From Dipteronia dyeriana (Eukaryota > Streptophyta > Magnoliopsida > Sapindales > Sapindaceae), in NCBI GenBank assembly GCA_032871835.1, contig CM065303.1:60364597-60428596 (forward strand): 64,000 nucleotides of DNA, in the 5' to 3' direction. How positions within the stretch are numbered: position 1 is the stretch's first letter; each line of letters begins with the position of its first letter. Positions 35,775 to 46,006 of the stretch are shown piece by piece. The translations under genes and the position numbers were made by a program. The notes under the pieces are model-generated. The model searched no databases and was not told where the DNA came from. It saw nothing but the letters and a program-made list of their open reading frames with translations.

Positions 35775-36422
35775 TAGGGGTGGGTGTAAAAACTGAAACC
35801 AAATTGAACCGAATAAAAAAATCAAAAAAGGGTGTTTATTTCGATTCATAGTTTCGATTCGGTTCAAACCGATTTGAACTTTGAAAACCGAATTGAATTT
35901 GGTTCGCTTTTAGTTCTAGACATACAAAACCGAATTGTTTTAATTAATTATTTTGTAAGGTTCAATTTTATTATGGATTGTTCATTGATACTGTTTTATT
36001 TTTGGACTACATTGTGTACTACATTTTTTTACTTTTATTTATAGAAGTTATGATGATTTTATATTTTGATTGAGTATATAGACCGAATATGATTGAAAAT
36101 TTAAATTTGGATTAAAAATTGAGTTGTATTTTGTTTAAATTACTTTTTATGTATTATGTTTTCTTAAAAAAAATTAAGTCTAAATACCAAAAATGCAATT
36201 TAAAGACCCAACAAAGTAAAAAGCATATTAAAAAACTTTCAAAGTCCAATAGGTCCAAAACCGAATTGAACCGAATCGAACTGAGACAAAAGTGTTCGGG
36301 ACAATTCGGTTTTCAAGTTTAAAACGGTTCAACCCGATTCACATTTTTAAAAACCGAATATATATATCGGTACAATACGGTTTTGACTAAAACCAAACCG
36401 AACCGAACTATACCCATCCCTA
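35775..36422. mobile_element. hAT-like non-autonomous element, 648 bp
   Basis: The ends TAGGGGTGGGTGTA and, reversed, TAGGGATGGGTATA match at 12 of 14 bases. The flanking octamers GTCAGTTT (35767-35774) and GTCAGCCT (36423-36430) agree at 6 of 8. Subterminal DNA is full of AACCGAA/TTCGGTT words, as in the inner hAT. No ORF of note. Confidence 0.78.
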
Positions 36423-36593
36423 GTCAGCCTTGCAGCTTACGTGAATGTTTGACTTGATATTGACCAAATTTACCTATTGTGTTCGCTCAAAACTGGTCAT
36501 GCCTAATTTGCAAAACTCAAAATCATTTATTCAAACTAAAATAATAAGTTGATGGCGAAAGTAGAAACATTAAACAGGAACATGATATACCAC

Positions 36594-36672
36594 TATTTTG
36601 GTGTTAAACAATGGTTTATTTCTATATATATTATTTTGGTGTTAAACAATGGTTTATTTATATATATAGTTA
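36594..36672. repeat. 38-bp tandem duplication
   Basis: ATTTTGGTGTTAAACAATGG and the following TTTATT-TATATATA occur twice with a period of 38 bp. Confidence 0.85.
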
Positions 36673-36679
36673 TTTTTCT

Positions 36680-36837
36680 CCTCGGTTTATACTGATATAA
36701 CTTGCATCAGTACTTTACAAGTGAACCACTAATTATGGAGAAACTTTGATAAGTGTATACACTTTGAGTCAAAATATGTAAATCTAATGGTCAACATCCA
36801 AAGCACTGATAAATTTATATCGGTATGCACTAACTTG

Positions 36838-36860
<23 letters not shown>
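36680..36860. mobile_element. Fold-back MITE M1
   Basis: Arms CTGATATAACTTGCATCAGT and, reversed from the right, CCGATATAAATTTATCAGTG give an imperfect hairpin. The centre TTTGATAAGTGTATACA is shared with M5 and, inverted, with M4, so all three are one family. A TA microsatellite (36842-36869) bounds the right side. Confidence 0.6.
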
Positions 36861-36869
<9 letters not shown>

Positions 36870-36872
<3 letters not shown>

Positions 36873-37077
36873 GTATTCACAAAAGTGCACACACATAGAT
36901 TTTATATGAATGCATCGAATGCGAGTCGTTGGATTCAACTACTTTGACTTAGTCGATACGGGTTGTTGGGTTTGACTACTTTCACTTAGACTAAATCAAA
37001 GTAATTGAATTCAACGACTCATATTCAATGCACTCATATGTTTACTTAAGTGCGCACTCATGTGAACGCCACCGTGT
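36870..37077. mobile_element. Fold-back MITE M2
   Basis: Arms of about 95 bp: the left arm has GTGGTATTCACAAAAGTGCA and, further in, GAGTCGTTGGATTCAACTAC. The right arm, reversed, has GTGGCGTTCACATGAGTGCG and GAGTCGTTGAATTCAATTAC. TA repeats abut both ends (36842-36869 and 37078-37088). Confidence 0.8.
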
Positions 37078-37095
37078 GTATATATATAGATATAC

Positions 37096-37803
37096 GGATA
37101 TTGACACCCATAAAACTTATTACTTATTAGTACACTCATTTTTATAACTACATTCATGTCTAAAATTTTAAAAATAAATATTACTGTAAGCGTCCATCCT
37201 AATAACAATAATACCCTCGTTGAAATGAATATATTCATTTTTATACATATTATTTATAAACACTTTTAAATTATTATCACACCCAATTTATATATAAAAA
37301 AAGCATATTATTTTTGGAATCAACTTTTTTTAATGATGGCCTAATTTACTTTTGAACTTTTGAAAATATCTCGAATATAGGAACCTTATAAAAAAAAAAT
37401 ATGTGAAACTGTATACGGGATCAATAGATTTTCAATATGGAATTCTCTTATTTATACAACAATCTTAAACAAAAATGTTGATATCTATAGCTATCGTTTT
37501 AAAAAAAATGTTTATTGATAGAGTTCATAATTATACATAAAAGAAAGATAAAAACAATATGATAATGAGAAAGTTTGATACTTGAAATAAAATTAGAGTT
37601 TAATTAAGGTTTATCATAAGTTTTTTTTAATAAAGAAATATAATCGAAGATATGTGTATAATTAATGAGTGTATATAGTATTTGATTTATTTTAAATTAA
37701 AGTAACTTGTCCTTATTGGTAAATTTCTATTGGGATATTTTTGTAATTAAATTTAATAAAATATTAGTGTACTAATAAATTTTATGGTGTCAATATCGAC
37801 ACC
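37096..37803. mobile_element. Terminal-inverted-repeat element M3, about 0.7 kb
   Basis: The left end GATATTGACACCCATAAAAC and the reversed right end GATATTGACACCATAAAATT match with one gap, continuing to a shared TTAGTACAC. The outer flanks are TA repeats (37078-37094 and 37804-37846). The interior is AT-rich and non-coding. Confidence 0.7.
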
Positions 37804-37847
<44 letters not shown>

Positions 37848-37861
37848 GTGTGTGTGTGTGA

Positions 37862-38028
37862 ATTTTCTTTTTAGTGCGCACTGATAAATATTAGTGCCTT
37901 AAATGTGGACTATTATATTAAATTCCTTTGACCCAGTGTGTATGCATTTATCGGTGTTTATCCATAATCTATAGTTCACATGCAATACACGGATATATTT
38001 TATATCTGTACGCACTGAGAAAAAAATG
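37862..38028. mobile_element. Fold-back MITE M4, inverted relative to M1 and M5
   Basis: The ends AGTGCGCACTGATA and, reversed, AGTGCGTACAGATA pair. The centre on the minus strand reads GATAAATGCATACACACTGG, matching the M1/M5 centre. A TA/TG repeat lies to the left (37804-37860) and TATATATA to the right. Confidence 0.55.
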
Positions 38029-38030
38029 AA

Positions 38031-38223
38031 TATATATAATCTTTTTATTGTCACTCCAAACTGATATAAAATATATCAGTTTTTTATATGTATGTCATTG
38101 GATTTAAAAGATGTTTTGATAAGTGTATACAGTCAATTCAAAGTATTTAAATCCAATAGTCACATCTAAGAAACTGAAATATATTATATCAGTTTGAACT
38201 GACAATAGAAAAATTATATATAT
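38031..38223. mobile_element. Fold-back MITE M5
   Basis: A 193-bp hairpin with arms of about 78 bp at high identity by eye: the left arm starts TATATATAATCTTTTTATTG and the reversed right arm TATATATAATTTTTCTATTG, and both continue to ATTGGATTTAAA. The loop carries TTTTGATAAGTGTATACAGT. Confidence 0.85.
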
Positions 38224-38499
38224 AAATCAATCTATAGAACACTTGTATACCATACAACTTCTAAAAATTTATATTTGATCTCATCAATTAACGTGTGATC
38301 ACATATATACGACTCACATACGATCGCATGCAATAATATCGTCCCCAACCTCTAATGATATTATCCAGCGATCGATCCGCTTCCGCTATGATTTGGATTA
38401 TGACGGTAAACAGTATTTCGAATTCATTTTGTTTATTGATTGAATTTAATCATCATATATAAATCTCAAGGCTGTATCTGTTGAAGATTCCATGAGGAG

Positions 38500-38765
38500 G
38501 CTACGTGCCTACGTCCTTCATGGATTTTTATTTTTAATCCTGTTAAATTATTGAAATGGCTACGTGAGTACGTGACTACATTTTCCGTGGATTTTTATTT
38601 TTAATTATATGTCAAATTATTGAAATGGTTACAGGCATACGTCTTCCATGGATTTTTATTTTTATTTTTAATTATTTGTTAAATTATTGAAATGTCTACG
38701 TGCAAGCCTACGTCTTCCTTGAATTTTTATTTTTAATTATATGTTAAATTATTGAAATGTCCCTA
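38500..38765. repeat. Tandem repeat of about 61-70 bp, four units
   Basis: The anchor GGATTTTTATTTTTAAT recurs at 38522, 38589, 38650 and 38720 (last with GA for GG), each followed by GTTAAATTATTGAAATG and a variable CTACGTG-type spacer. Non-coding. Confidence 0.85.
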
Positions 38766-39433
38766 TTTTATAGTTTTTTTTTTTAAAGCTGACACCATTA
38801 ATAGGAGGTCATACGGTTGGAGGTCATGTCGTATGCTAGCACAATCCGAAAATTTAGACGTGACAAAGGGTCATATTAAAATTATCTTATCTAAACACGA
38901 TCCGTTAGTTTAATAATGGGTTTAAATATAAAATCTGAAACAAATTATCAAATTAATGGGTAATCCGATCCAATCCATTGTAAAATGTTATATTTGAAAT
39001 TTATTAAAAAATTATAAATAAATAGTACTAAACCACGAACAAACTCATAAAATCAAGTCCACCGTATGCTCTAACGTTCTATCTAAAACATATTATTTTA
39101 AGAAAAACAAAAATAAATAACTTGAAAATAAAATCTAACATGACTTTTATAAATCTTCATTATATTGCGATTAAGAATCTCAATCATTATATACGTTTAC
39201 AAATGTTAAATTGCTTACATTAGAAGACGACTACTTATAGGGTTTAAAATATAGTGATACGATTAATTTGTAGTTTTAGAGTTTTTAATTTAAAATTTTA
39301 TTTAATTATTAAAATATATCCTAAATGTAATTATAGAGATATTCTTCTTATAAATTCAACAACTTTAATAAATTTATTTACCAATGAGTCATAAATACAA
39401 AGCTTTAAAAAAAATCATAAACACACACACACA

Positions 39434-39472
<39 letters not shown>

Positions 39473-40275
39473 CCTTATATTAATGGGTTATAACGAATTA
39501 ATGGTTTTCAAAAGTGAACCCAAAATCGACCCATTATATTATGGGTCTTAATGGGTTGACCCATTAATAACCCAATTCAATAAATTAGACTCATCAATCA
39601 CTATTTTAGAATGGATTTAGATCGTGTTAATGGATTGTGTGAAATTTTACCAAGTCTACCCGAAATGCAGCTCTCACAATAAATATCATCCATTTGGATT
39701 TATGTTACACTTTACGATTTAATAGACAAATGTGAACATATATTTTCATATTGGAATGGAACTTCATTATAAAACATTTAACCATCAGCGCAATAGAACC
39801 TTGTCCGAATTTTATAAAACGTAACACTCAACTAACCCAATTCCAAAACATCCCTCAGGAGTTTTAATTTACATATATACTCAATTATATATTTTTTTCG
39901 TATATAATTTAATAGTAAGTAAGTAAGCATGCTATGTCGAAATAAATAAAATAAAATCATGCAGCATCTTGTCATTCCACGTATAAATAATGTAAATTAA
40001 AAAAAAAACTTTAAAAAAAAAAATCGTGGGATTCTCTAATAAGAAGTCGTCCAAATTTTTATGGATTATGATTTATGGATACCATTTATCCCTGGCTTGG
40101 ATTACAAAAGAAAGCACAATGCCAAGCCCCATGCTGCCTCCACATTTTTATATTTAAACAGATAGCTAGCTTTTCTATTTCTATGTTATAAGAAATAGTA
40201 TTGAATCTAAGATAAATAAATTTGTATTTCAATAAAAAGAAAAAGATGATAAATAATGTCTAATTCTTTTATTAT
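38766..40275. other. AT-rich intergenic DNA
   Basis: No gene. Words such as GGGTTGACCCATTAA around 39480-39560 and ACACGATCC near 38896 suggest an old hAT-like element, but ends and target duplication could not be fixed. A compound (AC)n(TA)n microsatellite lies at 39420-39471. Confidence 0.4.
39420..39471. repeat. Compound (AC)n(TA)n microsatellite
   Basis: About eight AC units followed by about 17 TA units. Confidence 0.95.
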
Positions 40276-40370
40276 ACTTTTTTTTATAAGAAAATATTAC
40301 ATAAATTCGGGATTTAGGGAGTGAGACACGATTCGAACCTACATTCTCTTGATATAGGTGTGAGTAGGGA
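40276..40370 (-). mobile_element. SINE-like sequence, 5' truncated
   Basis: Read on the minus strand it contains GTAGGTTCGAATCGTGTCTC, which includes a Pol III B-box (GTTCGAATC), followed by a unique part and the tail AATTTATGTAATATTTTCTT then an A-rich run. The tail is shared with the copies at 41655 and 51045. The A-box end is not visible. Confidence 0.6.
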
Positions 40371-41654
40371 CGAACCGAACAAATATTTAGTTATTTACAG
40401 TTATATATATTCTTTTTTTTTTCATGTACACACTGATATTATAAAGTCAACTTCTTAGTAATCAATATACTTTAGTTTAATCAATATATTCTAATGTTTA
40501 ATTGATTGCGCATAAACTCTCAAACTAAGTTTATAAAATTGGGTGTGTATTATGGAGAAAACTTTTATGAATTTTCTCCTCTATGAACATCGATATAATA
40601 AAGTCAGTGCAAGATATGTGATCAATTTATTAAGAATAAAAAAAATATGATTATTGATTAAATTATTTATTTAATTTTTTAATAATAAGATGATACTAAT
40701 TCAATAATGGATTACTCCAGATTCAAGAATATAAAATGTATTGTAAAATTTATGTATAAACAATTATTTAAATTTGTATTTCAAAAATAATTATTTAATC
40801 TTACAAATGACTTAATTCTATAGTGTTAGAAGCCATAATACTGCATGTAGTTTTACAACTTATTTTGAACAACAAATATTTATATTTCAATAAATTTAGA
40901 TAAAAATACCATATTTATTTTATATTGTCAAACCTAAGAGGTTGTTTGTGTAATTAGCCTTTTATACTCGGATATAATTATTTTTTCAAAAGGGCTGCCC
41001 GGGCTATAGCTTGTGACAGTCCTTTCATAGATCCACCTCTAACCTCACCTTATCTATTTTATAATACTTTTATATACTAGTTTCTTTATAGGTAATTTAG
41101 TGATACCAAAGCAATTTTTATAGCTAGGATGCACTATAGAATTTTCTCCTTTTTATTTAAGAAAAAAAAAAGGGTCATATAAGTCACTTACTTTTTTTAA
41201 TTCCAATTTGGTCCCCGCCCCCCAATAAATAAATATAAAGTTTATATTTAAAAAATTATAAAATAGTTATAACTTTTAACTTGTTTTCACTTTGATCCCC
41301 CTATTTTTTTTGCTTTTGCATATTGACTCTCCCAATCTTGAATTTATGATTTCGCTCTTGTTGTGAAGTTTGTAAAAGAAACCAAACCGGTTCTTAACTT
41401 TTAAAGCGGTATTAATTTAGGCCAATTTGCTATTGCTTTAAAAAAAAAAATCAAATTATTCAGTAATTTTGGAATGAAATAGAAATTTGGTAAAACCAAT
41501 AAAAAGTGATTATTTAATAATCTAAGTACAAAGCACAAAAAAGTGATTATTGTTTTCTCCCATTATTAGAGGACATCAAATGACTATCTCCTCCCACAAT
41601 GAGAAGATATTGTTAGGAAGCCACCTCCACCTTGACCTTTTCTTTTTGACCTAA
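40371..41654. other. AT-rich intergenic DNA
   Basis: No gene recognised. A stretch at 40405-40610 has words related to the M1/M5 MITE family (ACACTGATAT, GATATAATAAAGTCAGTGC in inverted sense) and may be a diverged member. Confidence 0.4.
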
Positions 41655-41780
41655 TGAACGAGATAAGACTGGTCCGATAATAAACCTCTCATACCTACAC
41701 CTTAAGGTTGTGAGTTCAAGTCCTCTCTCCCCTTCAAAAACCTAAATTTATGTAAAATTGTAATACTTCAACAAAAATAA
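41655..41780 (+). mobile_element. tRNA-derived SINE-like sequence
   Basis: ACTGGTCCGATAATAAACCT resembles an A-box region; TTGTGAGTTCAAGTCCTC has the B-box GTTCAAGTC about 40 bp downstream. The body ends in AATTTATGTAAAATTGTAAT and an A-rich tail. The spacing and order fit a tRNA-headed SINE transcribed by RNA polymerase III. Confidence 0.7.
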
Positions 41781-42011
41781 AAGCGAAACCCAATTGGCCA
41801 AATGATAATATCATTTGAATTGTCAAAATCACAAAACTCATCACATAATCTCATAATTACACATGATGTTGATAACCCACATGTCAGTATGCAACATAAT
41901 GTGGCCATGTTTTTGGACAATATAGCATTATCTTTACACAAAATTGTCGTGAGGTTTGACTCTTTTTAAAAAACAGTACTTTAGTTTCAATTTTTGTAAT
42001 AAAACTCCTTA

Positions 42012-43353
42012 GGGGTCGTTTGGTATGGTGATATCTTTACATGAGAATAAGAATCTCAAAGCATTCTCATGTTTGGAGGTTTAGGTTTTTTATTTCCCGA
42101 GAATGTGATTCCCATCAAAATATACGGGTTTAAGATTACCTCCATCTGATTTCCACCGTGGAACCCACCATTATTAAAAAAATATTTTTTTATTTTATTT
42201 TCTACTTCTGCTTTGTTCTTCACGATCTACTAAGAATTAATACAAAAAAATCCCCAAACCCTAGATTAAATATTCTCCTCATCAATTTACCCTCAAATCC
42301 TAATCCTGACAGTTTATCAATTTCTTACAAAAAAAAAATCAGTTTTATTCTTTTATTTTCTTACACTTTCTCACTACCCAAACACCAAAAATTCAGATTT
42401 CTCACTACCCAAAAACCAAACTTCATCTTCTCTTACACAAGATATAGGTAGACGATGACGTTGAGGCCAGATAGAGGCGACGACGACGATGTGGAGGCAA
42501 GACGGAGGCAGCAACGACGATGAAGATCCCGACTAGACTGAGGCGACGATGACATGGAGCCAAGGAGACGACGACGATGACGCATAATTTTTTTTCTTGA
42601 AAGAGATGAAAGAATGGGAACTGTGGTCCTCTGTCAATACTCAAAAGGAAAGAAGAGGGATAATAGTGATGATAAGAGAAAGAGAAGGAGATCGACCGAC
42701 GAAAAGGAAGAGATCGAGATCGATGAGAACAAGACTTGGGTTCGTTTGAGATCGTGATCGATGACGCTAGAATTTATTTTTTGAGTTTAGGCTAGGGTTT
42801 GGGTTCAAAGAAGATGATGATGGGAAAAAGGGTTTGGGTGTTTGGATTAGGTGTTGGTGATTGGTATTTGATGACGGTGGTTTGGTGTTGATGACTGATA
42901 TTTGATATTGTTGATGATGGTGGTTGTGTTTTATGGGATTGATTTTTTTTTTTCCTTTTAACAAATTTGGGTTTGATTTTTTTGGTTGTTTGAATGTAAT
43001 TTTCTAATTATCATCATTTTCAGATTCAATCACCACCATCCATCTTGGAGATGGACGGTGAATATCAAATCTAGAAATGCTTTTTATTTTATTTTTCTTT
43101 TTTTATTGCAATTTTTTTTATATAATTATTGGAAAAAATGAAACAAAAGACAATTCAATATTGACTCAAAACATAAAAAAAAAAACAAATTCTCATGGAC
43201 AACCAAACATTGTTACTTGATATTTCCAGGAATCCGATATAATATTCCCATATACAACCAAGCACGTATATACAGATTTTCCAGGAATCACATTACATAG
43301 TTTAACTTTCATGTGAATCACATTATTTTGATTACCCCATACCAAACGGCCCC
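42012..43353. mobile_element. PIF/Harbinger-like non-autonomous element, 1342 bp
   Basis: The ends GGGGTCGTTTGGTATGG and, reversed, GGGGCCGTTTGGTATGG match at 16 of 17 bases, and TTA flanks both sides (42009-42011 and 43354-43356). The interior is unusual: 42160-42450 resembles a transcribed leader with AAACCCTAG, and 42440-42750 is rich in GACGACGATGA repeats, unlike the AT-rich surroundings. No transposase is encoded. Capture of host sequence is possible. Confidence 0.85.
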
Positions 43354-43356
43354 TTA

Positions 43357-44627
43357 TAGTAAACTAAAACCACATTGCAGTTCCAAATTTAGTTAAACAC
43401 CCTATAATTGTGTCACAACACCCACCCTAAATGGGGTTTTGATTTAAAGTTTATTAAAAAAAAGGATCAAACCTCAAGTAATTTTTACAAATCTCTCTCA
43501 TTTTTAGAACAAGTTAAGCTAATTTACATGATTTTTTCCCGTTTACACTCGGAATTAACTTATTTAAAGACACACAATAATCTATTATGTCATTAGTTAA
43601 ACCCGGTCAAAGTTAATGGCTCTAAGGGCATTTTTGTCATATCATCCCATTTTTAAAAGTAATTTTAAAAAATGAGAACTAAAAAAATTTGGATAAATTT
43701 TTATCTGAGATTGACGATGGAGATTTATTTAAAAATTTAAAGTAAACAAATCGAAAAGAAAAGAAAAGAAAATAATGAGATTGGTATTGATCTAGACATC
43801 TCTTATTATTATTATTATTATTTCCAATTCCTTTTTCGAATAAGTTGATTCCAAATGTAAAAAAGCAAACTTATGGAAGATTGAGCGTAATTTGTTCAGA
43901 TTTTTATTATATATTTTGTTACAAAAAATTCCATTTTAATTTGATTTCAATTTGAGTTTACAAGGTAAAAGACTAAATAACTTTGACCGATAAGGTTGAC
44001 CAATTGAAATTCGGTTGAAGTACTAAAATGGTATAGTTTTGAAAATGAGTGATAATATGCAATACAAAAAATTAAATTAAAAACAAATCAAATTGAAATG
44101 GTAAGTGAATTATTCCTGTCATACAAATCGTGAATAATTAGTTAATTACCCAAAACGATTGAAGCATGAGTCGCATATTCTTAAAGAAGACGTCCAAGTT
44201 TTGGTGGATAAACACCATTTGTTTAGTTGACGAAATCCGCCCAATTCTCTGCCGCCACATGGCAGATTTAAAACAATAGACTTTCCACAAACACTTCGAC
44301 TTTCCGTGTCAACATAAACACCAGTGGACTAGACGACCGTATCAAAAACGCCGTAAAGCCGGATCACCAGACGGCAAAGTATCAAAATTACAATAAAACC
44401 CTTGTACTAAATAATAAATAGTACTAGCAATTAGCAAAATCTGTCGTGGAAAAGTGGGGGTTAGAGGGTCACACCACGCAATAAGAGGATTGAGTTTCTG
44501 CGCGAAGTACGGGCACATGGTGGGGCCGGAGTCTGAATGGGCCAGCTTTGAGAGTAAAAAAGACTGGGTCTGGACCTGCTCTTTAAGTCTTTGACCTCTT
44601 CTTCTATTAACTTAAAAACCTTCGTCC
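43357..44627. other. Upstream region of the GRX-DEP-DUF547 gene
   Basis: AT-rich DNA with TTA repeats (43803-43823). From about 44200 it becomes richer in GC and ACGT/CACGTGG-like words, as expected in a promoter region. No other gene seen. Confidence 0.45.
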
Positions 44628-44635
44628 TATATATT
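44628..44635 (+). promoter_or_regulatory. Probable TATA box
   Basis: TATATATT lies 156 bp before the ATG at 44791 and just upstream of a CT-rich stretch (TCTCCTCC), the usual plant core-promoter arrangement. Its position is inferred from sequence only. Confidence 0.5.
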
Positions 44636-44790
44636 CTCCTCCATTAAACCTCACCGATATCATCGCTTACACTTCAACATTTTCTGTTTTTCGTTTTTAT
44701 TATTATTTTCAGCAATCTCATGACTTCCTTTTCATAGGGAGATAGATTTTGATTCCTTTCCTTTCCTTTCATTTCCATTTCTCCAAAGAG

Positions 44791-45962
44791 ATGGAAACAG
44801 TAACAGAAACGAATTTATCGTTGCAGGAGAAAGTTAATGGAAACGTTGTTGTTGTTGAAGGAGGAGGAGATATTTTCAAAAGATTCACGAGCGAAAAAAG
44901 TTCCGTCTCCGACGATTCCTCTCCGATTTCAAAGTCAAACGGTCACGCTGAAAACGCTGCCGTTTTTGATAATAATATTAAAGACGGTCCTGTCATTTCA
45001 GCTCCAGAGCAAAAATCAAAAGTTGAAGATTCGATGAAAGAAATTCCAAGTGATTCAGAGGCGGTTAATTCGAAAAAGATCAACGGTGGAGATTATGTTC
45101 GGATCGTCATACCTCACTCGCTGCTGCCGAAACCGGAGGCACCGCCGGGGCTTTCATCTCCTCCGCCACCGCAACGGTCGATATCATTACCGGACGAGAA
45201 CAAGCCGTGGATCGGTTATTACCTTCGAGAAAGAAGCAACAGCTTCTCGGCCGCAATCGCCAAGAAAATCTCGTCGTTCAAAGAAAACAACGACAAAGAC
45301 CTGTCGTTGTTGTCGGTGATGAAGCCGGAGGAGGCCGTGACTCAGATCAACATATCCGGAATGAAAGTGATAGTGAAGATGAAAAGCGAAAGCGAAAGGG
45401 AAGCAGTGAAAGGAAGGATAAGCTTCTTCTCGAGATCGAATTGCAGAGACTGCACAGCTGTACGGACGTTCTTTAGACAAAAAGGATTGAGATTCGTGGA
45501 AATCAACATCGACGTGTACCGTGAAAGAGAGAAGGAGTTGATAGAGAGAAGTGGTGGAAGTTCACAGGTGCCTCAGATATTCTTCAACGACAAGCTATTT
45601 GGAGGACTGGTAGCGTTGAATTCGCTGCGAAATAGCGGAGGATTCGACCAGCGGTTGAGAGAAATGCTTGGGAGGAAATGTTCCAGTGATGCGCCTGCAG
45701 CGCCGGTGTACGGTTTCGACGATCAGGATCAGGAGGAGGAAAAGAAAGATGAGATGGTTGATATCATAAAGTTTTTGAGACAGAGGTTGCCGATTCAGGA
45801 CCGTCTGATGAAGATGAAGATCGTCAAGAACTGTTTTTCTGGGAGTGAGATGGTGGAGGTGCTCATTCAACACTTGGACTGCGGCAGGAAGAAGGTACGT
45901 TACTCGACTCATGCTTTCTTTTCTTTTATTTATTTATTCTAAATTATAAAATAATTTTATTG

Positions 45963-46006
<44 letters not shown>

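Noticed and set aside
38800..39660. Possible hAT-like element with GGGTTGACCC words
   Set aside because: No matching ends or 8-bp duplication could be fixed, so only noted as intergenic DNA.
42158..42451. 97-codon ORF in the PIF/Harbinger-like element
   Set aside because: Starts within the transposon end and is a translation of leader-like AT-rich DNA; no domain.
44749..44790. Upstream extension of the GRX-DEP-DUF547 reading frame
   Set aside because: It would start at a TTG codon; the first ATG in frame is at 44791 and fits a plant start context better.
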